Shown piece after piece: positions 14,865 through 23,890 of a stretch of 33,828 bases of DNA. Numbering within the stretch: the stretch's first letter is position 1; each line of letters begins with the position of its first letter. Below the pieces are notes generated by a model. It was not told the DNA's origin. It did not search any database and saw nothing but the letters and a program-made list of their open reading frames with translations. The position numbers and the translations under genes were made by a program. Source of the stretch: Symbiodinium natans (taxonomy: Eukaryota; Sar; Dinophyceae; Suessiales; Symbiodiniaceae); the NCBI GenBank assembly GCA_905221605.1, contig CAJNDS010001119.1, positions 1 to 33,828 of the forward strand. The letters run 5' to 3'.

Positions 14865-16067
14865 ATGGCCATCACCGAGAGCAAGGCAAACTTTTCTTCC
14901 AGGGCGACGGCCTTGGGGTTGGCCGCTGACGTTTTGAAGAAGTTCACTGATGCCGGCATTGATTGCATGAGCAAATTTGCCTTCATTAGTGCGTTCGTGC
15001 CCGGCAACACTGACGAGTCCCCTTTTACCGATGCAGTTGCTGGTGTGTTGGGGCGCGCTGCTAATGTGGCAGAGTTGAGCGTGCTGCGCAGGCTTCTTCA
15101 TGAGAGCTACAACCTCACTGTCTCAGAGCTTCAGGTGCAGGTTGAACGAACGGAAGATTCTGCTCCGAGGCGGTTGGCGGCTCCCGATCGAGCCGATAGG
15201 CTTCAGCGGCAACAAGTCAGGCTTGCTGGCTTGAACATCCATGGCCCTACTCTCCCGGGTCATTCGGTCATCGATCGTTGTGTTCAGATGTATGAGGATA
15301 ATTCTCTTTCATACCTACCTTTGCAATCTTGTCCCTGCCGGGATGATGAAGTGAAGTTCAAGAAGGACCGGGATGACAAGATGCTTGCTGTGGATGGCAC
15401 GGGGCACGTGTCTCTTAGGTCGCAAGCCGTGAAAGTGGAGGCCGATGTGTCCACTGACCTTTTGCTTAAGCATGCACTTACACGTCGTGGGCTTGCGCTG
15501 GACCAAGCTGGCATTCTGAGCTTTGCGGAGCATGAGCGTTGGTCTGAGGCGTTGTTTCAGGCTCGATTTCGGGATCCGCCCGACCAGTATGCCCGTGTCA
15601 CGCTCCAGCAACTCATCCAGGCGGACAGGCAGGTTTTTGTTGAAGCAGCTGATCGGACCCGCCAGGGGATTCAGGTGGTGGCTTCCGGACGACCGGTCGA
15701 TCGCATTTGGAGTGACGCCATGTCTTGCAACAATGTCACTCACTTGCTGCAACCCTTGCCCTTGCCTCCGCCAGCTCCTTTGCATCCACGGCCTGGGCCC
15801 TATGATGACCGCAGGGGTTTGAAGGGTCGCGGTAGGGGTAAAGGGAAAGGTAAAGGCAAGGGAAATGTTCGTATGCCTGCTGAGCTGTCCGATGGGGTGC
15901 CGGTCACCACCCGGGGCTTGCCCATCTGCTTCGACCACAACTTGGGGCGGTGTCAGCGTACCGTCACTAGTGGCAAGTGCGATCGTGGTCTTCACATTTG
16001 TTGCATCAAAGGTTGCTTCAAGCGGGATCATGTCTATACAAATTGCCCCAAGCATAAGAGGGAGTGA
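14865..16067 (+). CDS. Gag-like protein with C-terminal Cys/His finger
   Basis: 400 codons from ATG 14865 in strong context (GCCATGGCC). The frame is open to 14745, but that part spans the hairpin region edge and reads Cys-rich, so the internal ATG is preferred. Residues 1-90 and 190-300 look helical. A Pro-rich stretch (QPLPLPPPAPL) leads to a basic Gly/Lys/Arg run (GRGRGKGKGKGKG, about 320-335). A finger begins at Cys355 (ICFDHNLGRC) and continues through GKCDRGLHICCIKGC to YTNC near 395. Such fingers occur at the end of Gag-like ORFs of DIRS-type elements and would bind nucleic acid. It ends in a single UGA followed by CUAG, and the next gene continues in the same frame. Confidence 0.75.
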   Translation: MAITESKANFSSRATALGLAADVLKKFTDAGIDCMSKFAFISAFVPGNTDESPFTDAVAGVLGRAANVAELSVLRRLLHESYNLTVSELQVQVERTEDSAPRRLAAPDRADRLQRQQVRLAGLNIHGPTLPGHSVIDRCVQMYEDNSLSYLPLQSCPCRDDEVKFKKDRDDKMLAVDGTGHVSLRSQAVKVEADVSTDLLLKHALTRRGLALDQAGILSFAEHERWSEALFQARFRDPPDQYARVTLQQLIQADRQVFVEAADRTRQGIQVVASGRPVDRIWSDAMSCNNVTHLLQPLPLPPPAPLHPRPGPYDDRRGLKGRGRGKGKGKGKGNVRMPAELSDGVPVTTRGLPICFDHNLGRCQRTVTSGKCDRGLHICCIKGCFKRDHVYTNCPKHKRE

Positions 16068-16071
16068 CTAG
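16065..16071 (+). promoter_or_regulatory. UGA-CUAG stop-codon readthrough motif
   Basis: The gag-like gene ends GAG UGA CUA GGC. UGA followed by CUAG is the best-known stop readthrough context, described for alphavirus and several animal genes. Downstream, the same frame is open for 558 codons, and the next ORF has only a GTG at 16092 and no ATG for about 70 codons. This supports production of a fused protein by readthrough. A simple point mutation making a stop is the alternative. Confidence 0.65.
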
Positions 16072-17744
16072 GCTCTGAGGCGCAGGTCCACGTGACTGAT
16101 GATAAAGATGTAGCACAGCTTGGTGAGGAGCTTGTGCTCTCTTCTTCCGATGATGAGATCCCTGAAGGGGAGTCATCACCGAAACATGTCCCGTGCTCGG
16201 CCTCAGTTCCGCCTCAGCCGCTTTCCAGCAATCCCGAAGCTTTTGCGTCTCAGCTGCTCAAGAAGCCGTGGCTTGAGGCGAGCGATGTTTTGCAGCTTTT
16301 TGAGATGTTGCCAATGGCCGCGCCCCAGCGTGGAACTGAGGGCAAGGCCTTTGCTACCGGAGCGTTCGCTCGGGTCAAGGTTGGGTTGCGTACTAATGTT
16401 GCTGTTTTCCCTCAGGCGTCCCGCGTCTTTGCATCGTTCGTGCGCCAATCTGCCCCAGGGCATAAGTTCACTTCAGTTGTGGTTTTTGAAGGGGTTCGCA
16501 CTAAACCCCACCGTGATCAGCAGAATTCTTGTGTGCCCAATTTGGTGGTTCCTTTGTCGAGATTCGAGAAGGGTGAAATTTGGGTGGCCACTGACTCTGG
16601 CACTGTCTCTCGACAGGTCAATGGCCAGCAGCAGAAGGGAGTTCTCTTGCCCGTGGGCGCCGGGCCCGTGCTCTTTGATGCGCGTCGTGCTCTGCATCTC
16701 ACTGAGCCTTGGAAAGGCCGCCGTGTGGTCTTAGTGGCCTTTTCTATCGGTGCATTTTCGAGGCTGTCCGCCGAGGCTTCTGCCCGCTTGTCTGCCCTGC
16801 AGTCCCCAGCTCGCCAGCCCCGTGGGCGTCGTATTCCTCCTGTCATGCCTGAGTTCAAGCGTGTGCTCGTGTATCAGGTTGCTGCGTTGCCCCAGGTGGA
16901 TCACAAGCGTCGCTTGCTGCAACCTTTGCGGGATGCCCCGGCGGGCTCCAAGCTTATCTCCTCGACGTCGTTGCTCTCTGAAGTGGGGTTGAGTAGCGCC
17001 TCGGAGACAACGGTTCAGGCAGATGCCCTAGTCGTCGATTCGAGCTCGTCTGAGTCAGGTGACACTGTGTCTCCAGTGGGTCCGGATGACCAGGCCAGTG
17101 CGTGTTTTGAAGTGTCGCTGGGTGTGTATGCTTCCCCCGAAGAATTTGTGGAAGAATGCCTGAACGTTGAGCATCCCTTTGATCAGCTGCATGCTGCGCC
17201 TGATGTGCTCAAACAGTGCCTTTTTGACATGCTGACCAAAGGGCCTGCTTGGGTAGTGGATCGTAGGGCGAAGCTGCTCAAGAAGTGGACCCAGTGGGCT
17301 CGCGACCTTGAGGCCGAGGAAGCTGGCCTTCGCAAGTCGTTGGACCCTGAGGTTGCAAAGGTGTTGCAAGGCAAAAGGCTCCTGCTTCTTGAGAAGATTG
17401 CGTCGTCAATCGGCTGGGTTGACATGGGCGTTTTCGCTGAGCTTAGGAAGGGCTTTGATTTGGTGGGGCATGCAAAGCACACGGGAGTTTTCGCGCTTGA
17501 GCCCAGGCCTCCGAAGCTTCCTAAGGATGACTTTCTTGCTGCCACAAAATTTCTTAGGCCAGCCCTACTGGGTAAGGTAAAATCGTCGTCCGTGGATCGC
17601 AATGCGCGTGAGCTGTGGGAAAAGACGATGCAGGAGAGCGCCGTTTTTCCCACTCTTTCCCTTCTCAAGCGTAGACCGATCAGCTTGCTTGCGCAGTTGG
17701 TTGCCAAGAGGTTCAGGTCGTGGTACACCGCTGCCGCATGTTGA
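16068..17744 (+). CDS. 2OG-Fe(II) oxygenase-like protein, made as a gag extension
   Basis: The frame directly continues the gag-like gene after its UGA. Numbered from the GTG at 16092, residues 1-60 are acidic and Ser-rich. About 95-220 fit a double-stranded beta-helix oxygenase: His140-x-Asp142 (KPHRDQQN), strands around NLVVPLSRF and GEIWVATDSG, then VLFDARRALHLTEPW with His202, followed by KGRRVVLVAF with Arg210/Arg211. The HxD-60-H-8-R spacing is that of Fe(II)/2-oxoglutarate dioxygenases. The C-terminal 220 residues are helical and charged (AKLLKKWTQWARDLEAEEAG). There is no RT or RNase H motif. Possible substrates are nucleic-acid bases or a protein side chain; nothing here decides. The motif is seen, the function is inferred. 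Confidence 0.6.
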   Translation, partial: LGSEAQVHVTDDKDVAQLGEELVLSSSDDEIPEGESSPKHVPCSASVPPQPLSSNPEAFASQLLKKPWLEASDVLQLFEMLPMAAPQRGTEGKAFATGAFARVKVGLRTNVAVFPQASRVFASFVRQSAPGHKFTSVVVFEGVRTKPHRDQQNSCVPNLVVPLSRFEKGEIWVATDSGTVSRQVNGQQQKGVLLPVGAGPVLFDARRALHLTEPWKGRRVVLVAFSIGAFSRLSAEASARLSALQSPARQPRGRRIPPVMPEFKRVLVYQVAALPQVDHKRRLLQPLRDAPAGSKLISSTSLLSEVGLSSASETTVQADALVVDSSSSESGDTVSPVGPDDQASACFEVSLGVYASPEEFVEECLNVEHPFDQLHAAPDVLKQCLFDMLTKGPAWVVDRRAKLLKKWTQWARDLEAEEAGLRKSLDPEVAKVLQGKRLLLLEKIASSIGWVDMGVFAELRKGFDLVGHAKHTGVFALEPRPPKLPKDDFLAATKFLRPALLGKVKSSSVDRNARELWEKTMQESAVFPTLSLLKRRPISLLAQLVAKRFRSWYTAAAC

Positions 17745-17860
17745 TGGACAGTTAGTGTCAAGATCAGACGATTCCGCCTGCGGTCCGACTTCAGTGGTCG
17801 CAGGCTTTGGAACCTGTGCACCGTTGTCCTTGGGTGTACGAAATGCGACACTGTGCAGGA
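17745..17860. other. Spacer with an inverted repeat after the oxygenase-like gene
   Basis: Short stretch containing GCCTGCG (about 17778) and CGCAGGC (about 17801) as an inverted repeat around a 16-nt centre. No frame continues the element and no RT is seen. Confidence 0.4.
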
Positions 17861-19160
17861 TCTGAGTGTGCGACTTGATTGATTGCGACTTGATGTAGGA
17901 TCTGTGTGTGCGAGTGTGCGACTTGAATGCATTCGGGTTTGTGGGGAATGTGTGGGTGCTTGGTTGACGGCGAAATGCATGTGTTGAGATGCAACTTGTT
18001 GTGACTTGAAGCAGCTTGAGTGCAATGCGACTTGTGTCTTGTTGTGCATTGGCTCATCAAAACCTAGGGTTTTTGCAAGATTCTTCCATTGGTGGGCTGT
18101 GGGGCTGTGTGGCTGCTTAAAAGGAGCGGAAAACCAATCAAAACCCAGGGTTTTTGCAAGATTCTGATCCATGGGTGGGCTGCTCAAAAGGAGAAAAACC
18201 AATAAAAACCCAGGGTTTTTGCAAGATTTTGGTCCATTGGTGGGCTGTGGGGCTGTGTGGGTGCTTAAAAGGAGCGAAAAACCAATGGAAAAATGATGTT
18301 TGTTGCAAGATGCTGGTCCACTGGTGGGCTGTGGGGCTGTGTGGTTGCTTAAAAAGAGCCAAAAACCAACAAAACCATCGTTTTTGCAAGATTCTGATCC
18401 ATTGGTGGCCTCTGGGGGAAGCATTCGGGTTCGTGGACTGCGACTTGGCTGCGACTTGTGTGTAGTGAAGCATCTTGTGGCGACTTGACAGCGACCTAAG
18501 AAAAGCATCGGCTTGACAGCGACCGTGTGTGTAGTGAAGCAGCTTGTGAGTGCATCTGGCTTAGTGCGACTTGGGAAAAGCATCTTTTATATTTGTGTAG
18601 TGCGACTTGGGGCTTTTGCAAGCCTCTGGTCCATTGGTGGGCTGTGGGCTGTGTGGGTGCTTAAAAGGAAGATTCTGATCCATTGGTGGGCTCTGGGGGA
18701 AGCATTCGGGTTCGTGGACTGCGACTTGGCTGCGACTTGTGTATAGTGTAGCATCATGTGTGTGGCGACTTGACAGCGACCTTGTGTGTAGTGAAGCAGC
18801 TTGTGTGTGCATCTGGCTGAGTGCGACTTGAGAAAAGCATCGTTTACATTTGTGTAGTGCGACTTGGGTCTTGTTGTGCATTCGGGTTTGTTGGGTATCT
18901 CTGCTGGGGCTTATCAAAACCCAGGGCTTTTGCAAGCCTCTGGTCCATTGGTGGGCTGTGGGCTGTGTGGGTGCTTAACAGGAGCGAAAAACCAATCAAA
19001 ACCCATGGTTTTTGCAAGATTCTGATCCATTGGTGGGCTCTGGGGGAAGCATTCGGGTTCGTGGACTGCGACTTGGCTGCGACTTGTGTATAGTGTAGCA
19101 TCATGTGTGTGGCGACTTGACAGCGACCTTGTGTGTAGTGAAGCAGCTTGTGTGTGTGTG
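17861..19160. repeat. Higher-order repeat with GCGACTTG words and palindromic cores
   Basis: The word GCGACTTG or near forms recurs many times. Between 18059 and 18400, units of about 65-86 bp each carry AAAACCCAGGGTTTT (a near-palindrome) flanked by ACCAAT and ATTGGT, so each can fold into a long hairpin. A larger segment of about 140 bp (GATTCTGATCCATTGGTGGG to GTAGTGAAGCAGCTTGTGTG) is present at 18671-18810 and 19018-19157, almost identical, and diverged at about 18390-18545. Antisense ORFs here merely follow the repeats. Confidence 0.85.
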
Positions 19161-19777
19161 CTGTGATGCGAACTCTAATCGCAGAACTAGGTCCGCTAAG
19201 GCTTGTTATTCCTAAGCTATAGTGCCATACCTATATGTACAGTGTTTCTCCGTACATCGGGCTGATCACGCCGCTTCCTCCCTTCAGTTGTGCGTGTCGA
19301 CGGGGGTGTGAGAAAAGCACCGACATACCTAGTCTTAGCAAGCCACATGTTGCATGCTCATGGCCTGCAGTTGCTTGCAGCATGCTTCACTCCGCTGCCT
19401 TTCTTACTCGAGTACCAACTACGCAAATTTTCGGAGCATAGCCACAGGATCCTGTGGGTAGTTGCAGAAGTGCATTGCCACCAAAATCTCCTGCTAGGTA
19501 CAACAGAATAGGTCTTGTAACCTTGCCCCATAGCTCGCATATCCCCGCTTTGTACTCGCTTGCTACCAAGCAACCGATTTACCACTGTGCTTTGTGACTC
19601 CGCTTCCGGCAAAACTGTTGCTCGCATACGGCCATTTCCAAATCCAGATCAAAGAGGAATTGCAAGAACTCTTGTTGCGTCACGTCCATTCGTTTAGGGC
19701 GTGTGACACCGGAACAAGCGCACGGCCTCACCATGGAACTCGAGCAGCTGACCCTAACAAAAGTCATCTAGCATCGG
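19161..19777. other. Unassigned stretch, no gene recognised
   Basis: About 600 bp of unique, balanced-composition DNA. Several 60-90 codon frames overlap on both strands, none with motifs. No RNA gene was recognised. Confidence 0.4.
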
Positions 19778-19842
19778 TTTAGGGTTTAGGGTTTAGGGTT
19801 TAGGTTTTAGGGTTTAGGGTTTAGGGTTTAGGGTTTAGGGTT
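19778..19842 (+). repeat. Interstitial telomere-type array (TTTAGGG)n
   Basis: About nine units, one variant (GGTTTTAGGG near 19803). G-strand polarity. Confidence 0.95.
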
Positions 19843-19930
19843 ATACTCAAAAGTGCGGAGCCCAAAAACAATAGCACCCGCACTGCCCCAAGATGCGGAA
19901 GCCTGGTGGACTGCCCTGTGACACCCTGAG

Positions 19931-20016
19931 CCCTAAACCCTAAACCCTGAACCCTAAACCCTAAACCCCAAACCCCAAACCCTAAACCCTAAACCCTAAA
20001 CCCTAACCCTAGACCC
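19931..20016 (-). repeat. Interstitial telomere-type array (CCCTAAA)n
   Basis: About twelve units with CCCTGAA and CCCCAAA variants. The polarity is opposite to the array 90 bp to the left. Confidence 0.9.
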
Positions 20017-20091
20017 GGAGCCAAGGATGCTCGCTTTGCGCACCATGGTGGCATGCCAGGCACAGCCGCAAGGCGGGGGCTGTGGGATTCA

Positions 20092-20118
20092 GGGTTTAGG
20101 GTTTAGGGTTTAGGGTTG
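20092..20118 (+). repeat. Short TTTAGGG array
   Basis: About 3.5 units of G-strand repeat. Polarity flips again relative to 19931-20016. Confidence 0.85.
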
Positions 20119-20245
20119 CTGTGATAGGGCGTAGATGCTGGAAAGGTTAGGCTTCGGAACAAGTTCGAAAGCTTCGTGAGGCGCGAAGAGCATCTAACAC
20201 TTTGCTCCCACCCCACGCTGTCCGAGGCGGCAAAGCCACCCAAAC

Positions 20246-20264
20246 GTTTAGGGTTTAGGGTTTA
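20246..20264 (+). repeat. Short TTTAGGG array
   Basis: About 2.5 units, followed by ACCCCCA-type sequence that also recurs near 20731 (ATACCCCCAA). Confidence 0.75.
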
Positions 20265-20409
20265 CCCCCAGACCGAGTATACCCCCAACGATCCCAGAAT
20301 CAACCATCAAGCTTAAAGTTCACCAGACTGCCCGAAACCCTGAACTGAGCGGGAGGCTACGGAACTGGTTCCAGACTTTGACGGCCCAGGCGAACCAAGG
20401 TCGGGACAT

Positions 20410-20461
20410 CGGGTTGAGGGTTGAGGGTTTATACAGGGTTCAGGGTTTGGGGTCCAGGGCT
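20410..20461 (+). repeat. Degenerate TTTAGGG-like array
   Basis: GGGTTGAGGGTTGAGGG, GGGTTCAGGG and GGGGTCCAGGG words. Decayed G-strand repeat. Confidence 0.7.
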
Positions 20462-20756
20462 TAGTTGCCAGTCGAAATGCTGGGCTTGCTTGCAGTTTCC
20501 AGCACAGTCTCTTGGCAGGTTGTAAATGATACCCCGAAACCCTAAACCGGGAGTGGTTTCGTCCAGCTATACGGGTGCCAAAAAAACCTTACAGCCTGGG
20601 TGAAGAAAGGGTTTTCCTTCGCAGGTCCAAGGCCTTGCATCGTTGCTGCAGGCAATGATCGTAAGCTCCTGAAAGAGTAAGGTTTGGGGTTCTGAATGCT
20701 ATTTGTTTTGAAAGACATAGGTTTTGATATACCCCCAATGCCGGGGACCTGGCATC

Positions 20757-20814
20757 TAAACCTTAGACCCTAAACCCCAATCCCTGAACCCTAAACCCTA
20801 AGCCTTAAAACCCC
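20757..20814 (-). repeat. Degenerate CCCTAAA-like array
   Basis: CCTTAGACCC, TAAACCCCAA and CCTTAAAACCCC words. Decayed C-strand repeat. Confidence 0.7.
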
Positions 20815-20841
20815 AGGGCTTCTGAAGGAGATGTTCCATGT

Positions 20842-20917
20842 GGGTTTAGGGTTTAGGGTTTAGGGTTTAGGGTTTAGGGTTTAGGGTTTAGGGTTTAGGG
20901 TTTAGGGTTTAGGGGGG
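20842..20917 (+). repeat. Interstitial telomere-type array (TTTAGGG)n
   Basis: About ten perfect units. Confidence 0.95.
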
Positions 20918-20999
20918 CGCTTGCACCTGCTGTGAGGCCACCTGAAGACTGAGCTCCTGGCTTTGCTTCTTCGTGAGCTGCAGGTGCCGGGGGGGAGAG

Positions 21000-21069
21000 T
21001 TTAGGGTTTAGGGTTTAGGGTTTAGGGTTTAGGGGTTAGGGGTTAGGGTTTAGGGTTTAGGGTTTTGGG
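21000..21069 (+). repeat. Interstitial telomere-type array (TTTAGGG)n
   Basis: About ten units with two GGGGTTA variants. The 82 bp separating it from 20842-20917 has GCACCTGC and GCAGGTGC as inverted ends. Confidence 0.95.
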
Positions 21070-21270
21070 TTGGGAATCGAGTCCCTTGTGAAAAGGGTTT
21101 AGAGTTTATCGGGTTTAGTGTGGTCAACAGACTCTTTAGGTTGTCTGGGGTTGTCGGGTTGGAATTGTTGGTTTCAACTTGACCGAACCATCGACCCAGA
21201 CGCAGGACAATCCTACATTTTGGAGATGGGTCTGTTTCTGACGCGGGCTTTGGCTTAACGACAGCTTCGC

Positions 21271-21573
21271 TTGTTGTTTGCAGCCCGTGTGGCTGCGGTG
21301 GTATGTTGGAAGAAGCACGGCCCAAAGCGGTGTTTCACTTCCCGTTCAAGGCTTCAGGCTTTAGGCTTGAGGTACCTCAATGAATGCGCCATGCAGGTCC
21401 CCATCCCAGAGAAGAGTGATGTGGAGTTGGGTGAGTTGCCTGACCGCATATTGGGATTGGGACTGATACCTGGGCTCAGTGATGTGGTGCGCAGGATGTG
21501 CTGTGCTTCTTGGATGGGCGCTGTCTTCAGGGTTCGAAGGTTTGGTCAACCGGGCCTAAACCCTAAACCCTAA
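21271..21573 (+). CDS. Hypothetical exon-like ORF ending in a telomere-type array
   Basis: A 100-codon frame without an early ATG, preceded by a T-rich acceptor-like TTGTTGTTTGCAG (21269-21281). The central part (VPIPEKSDVELGELPDRILG) looks protein-like. The last residues (LNPKP) come from the CCCTAAA array at 21554. It is probably an exon fragment or chance. Unrecognised. Confidence 0.2.
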   Translation: MLFAARVAAVVCWKKHGPKRCFTSRSRLQALGLRYLNECAMQVPIPEKSDVELGELPDRILGLGLIPGLSDVVRRMCCASWMGAVFRVRRFGQPGLNPKP

Positions 21574-21634
21574 ACCCTAAACCCTAAACCCTAAACCCTA
21601 AACCCTAAACCCTAAACCCTAAACCCTAAACCCT
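21554..21634 (-). repeat. Interstitial telomere-type array (CCCTAAA)n
   Basis: About 11.5 perfect units of C-strand polarity. Confidence 0.95.
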
Positions 21635-22580
21635 GCCGGGAAGGCTGCAGCACTTGCTTGTCGCCCCCGTCTCTTGGCAGCCAAAAAAAGGCACTACGCC
21701 CCTAAAGCCCTAAACCTTTGCCTGAATGGCCCAGGATCTTCAAGGATTGTAGCACAATGATGCACCATTCCTGCCTCACGAACTCAAGGTGTGAGAGTTG
21801 AGCGACATGGGGGCGTCATGGCATGTTGATTCACATCCACGTCACATCAAGTTGGGCTTCATGGACCTTGCTCCGCAAGACGACCAACTATATGGCTGCT
21901 CGCACCACAGAAAGATGGGACTGGCAGCATGTTCGCTCAAGCGCAGATGAACGGTTCTATAACAAGTCGTGGATGGGCATTCTTATTATGCTTATCAGTT
22001 GTACTTGATACAATGGCTACCAATGTTAATATGAGTATCAGTGTGTATTACCAATAAAAACTGCTAATATGAGCCTTGATAGTTACTATTGAATATGTTG
22101 CTATTTTAGGGTGGGGTACGCCCGCATCGACGTGAATCGCACCGGTAACGGTCAACAGCCAGAAAGTGCAGCGACGCAGACTGCAGCACCATGCACTGCA
22201 ACGAAATGCGCAGACGTCCACTGTGCATTTGCACAAAGATGTAGCCGGTCTATGAAGGTGACACCAGGCCAAACGCGAAGCACGTTCGGAATCAGAGCGA
22301 TTCCCTTACCCTGGCTTTGTACAGTCCCCTGTTGTGGTGGCCAGGCCTGACCCCATTGTCTTGAGAGAATCCATGTTGGTGTCCTGCTCAAGGTCTTTTT
22401 TGTCTCGAATTTCCTAGCCTTCGAACTTTCAGGCCCAAACTCTACGTTTTTCTCTGGCTCCTGATGCCTGCAAGTGCTGGGATCAATCTGTGAATCTTTC
22501 AAGTCTCAAACTCGCCAAGTTTGCGGACAATCGAACTCAGATCCTCGCTTGCCTGTGCTATCGTCGGTGTCGAAAGGGAA
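21635..22580. other. Gene-poor stretch, no gene recognised
   Basis: Almost 1 kb. It begins with an acceptor-like CCCCCGTCTCTTGGCAG (about 21667-21683) and then an AT-richer block (about 21960-22110) without arrays. Short frames at 21823 and 22111 (+) show no motif. Confidence 0.4.
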
Positions 22581-22624
22581 AGGGTTTAGGGGTTAGGGTT
22601 TAGGGCTGAGGGTTTAGGGTTTAG
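22581..22624 (+). repeat. Short degenerate TTTAGGG array
   Basis: About five units, including GGGGTTA and GGGCTGA variants. Confidence 0.8.
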
Positions 22625-22992
22625 AGGACCCCGGCTTACAAGTGGTTGTGGACATCTTGCTGTTGGCTCCGTGTGGGGCAGGTCATGACATGCAGGTCAT
22701 GATGCCTGAAGCTAGCTGCTTAAAGTTTGGGGGGGGGGGGGGCGGGGGCGCTTCAAGTACTTTACACAAAGACATATGTGTGCGTGGGTGTTTTGTTTGA
22801 CTTGCTTGTTCACGATTCGGTGATCCTGTGAACTTTAAAGTGCGAGTCTAGCTTTGAAGCACCAGCTGTTCCCTCGCGTTCTTCGAGTTAACGGAAACAG
22901 GAACCATCAGCAGGCGTCACCCTACCATGCGGCCCGGCCACCCCTTCCCGAAGCACAGCACACAAAAACCGAAGCCTTGCAAACCTTGAACA
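22625..22992. other. Gene-poor stretch with a 14-nt poly-G tract
   Basis: The run of G at 22729-22742 followed by CGGGGGCG is the only structure seen. Confidence 0.5.
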
Positions 22993-23101
22993 ATCTACAA
23001 ACCTAACACCCTGAACCCTATATACTACATACATACCCTAAACCCTACAAACCCTGTACTTGCCCTAAACCCTAAAATCACCCCTAAGCCTTGTAAAACC
23101 C
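22993..23101 (-). repeat. Degenerate CCCTAAA-like tract
   Basis: Scattered CCCTAAACCC, CCCTACAAACCC and CCCTGAACCC words with a TATACTACATACATA insertion near 23020. Confidence 0.7.
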
Positions 23102-23218
23102 ATAAGCCCTGCTCCCACACCAGGTGTCGCCCACATTGTCTCCCTCGTCAACGAAGCTCCAGAGCCCGGCGCGTCATGAGCACGACGTCCCTTCGGAGCC
23201 GGAGGTCTGGGTCATAGA

Positions 23219-23320
23219 GGGTTTGGGGTGGGTTTAGCGTTTAGGGTTTAGGGTTTAGGGTTTAGGGTTTAGGGTTTGGGGTTTAGGGTTTAGGGTTTAG
23301 GGTTAGGGTTTAGGGCTAGG
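23219..23320 (+). repeat. Interstitial telomere-type array (TTTAGGG)n
   Basis: About fourteen units with a few variants (TTTAGCG, TTTGGGG, TTAGGG). Confidence 0.95.
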
Positions 23321-23446
23321 CTGCAGGGTCGGTTTCCGGGCTAGGGTTAGGGTGCGAAGGCCTTGGGGCCGAATGGGAATGCATGGCTTACCGGGCTCAA
23401 TTGCTAATAGAGTGACAAGCAGTGTGTATGTAAGGCAGGGGCCTGA

Positions 23447-23707
23447 ATGATTAGACTAGGGGTGTTGGAGGGTACTGAAAAATTCTATAGGAACCATAAG
23501 GAGAATTTCCTAGTAGTTATTCCGACCCTATGTGAGGCTTTCCGAGCTCTTATTGGCAAAGGGCTAAACTCAGGATTGAGGCTTCTTTGGGGTAGCGGCC
23601 TCATCTACGGGTTCTTCTGGTATTCTCCCCCTAGCTGCCTGAACTACCCGCACAAAGGGAAGGGTGTCCCAAACCCATTCCCCAAAAGCCCACACCCGAT
23701 CGCTTGA
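23447..23707 (+). CDS. Hypothetical 86-residue ORF
   Basis: An ATG-started frame (MIRLGVLEGTEKFYRNHKEN) with hydrophobic and aromatic residues in the second half (GLIYGFFWYSPP). It lies in a block of DNA without telomere words and with more even base use, so it could be a transferred organelle or gene fragment. No motif recognised. Confidence 0.2.
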   Translation: MIRLGVLEGTEKFYRNHKENFLVVIPTLCEAFRALIGKGLNSGLRLLWGSGLIYGFFWYSPPSCLNYPHKGKGVPNPFPKSPHPIA

Positions 23708-23890
23708 TTTTCGCTTTCTGAGAGGTGCCGCTGTCGCCCTACCCCAACAAGCGTGGCTTGTCAGCTATGGGAGGGATGTGGGTTTGGGGTTGCTAAGCCG
23801 CTAAACGCTTTGAAGTCACTCAGAAGCCACAGCAAGAGTAGAACTGCTCTTTGTGGCCGCTGGTACCTCAAAGAGATATTGCTTCCGACC

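Larger units (their letters stand above)
12683..17744 (+). mobile_element. Tyrosine-recombinase element with gag-like and oxygenase-like ORFs
   Basis: Three plus-strand genes lie close together: a tyrosine recombinase, a gag-like protein with a Cys/His finger, and an oxygenase-like protein. Recombinase plus gag suggests the DIRS group of retroelements, where the usual order is gag, RT-RNase H, recombinase. Here the recombinase comes first, and no RT motif is seen between 10.3 and 19.8 kb. The unit could be the tail of one DIRS-like copy next to the head of another, a rearranged or truncated copy, or an element with a genuinely different order. No terminal repeats were fixed, so the borders given are those of the genes. 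Confidence 0.7.

Noticed and set aside
17183-18583. Minus-strand 466-codon ORF
   Set aside because: It runs antisense through the oxygenase-like gene and then through the higher-order repeat; the repeated PTHQW-type peptides come from the repeat.
17745-19160. Reverse transcriptase of the second element
   Set aside because: Looked for YxDD and RNase H-type DAS/AES blocks in all frames by eye; none seen.
22111-22350. 79-codon plus-strand ORF
   Set aside because: No motif and no coding-like composition; the minus strand is equally open.
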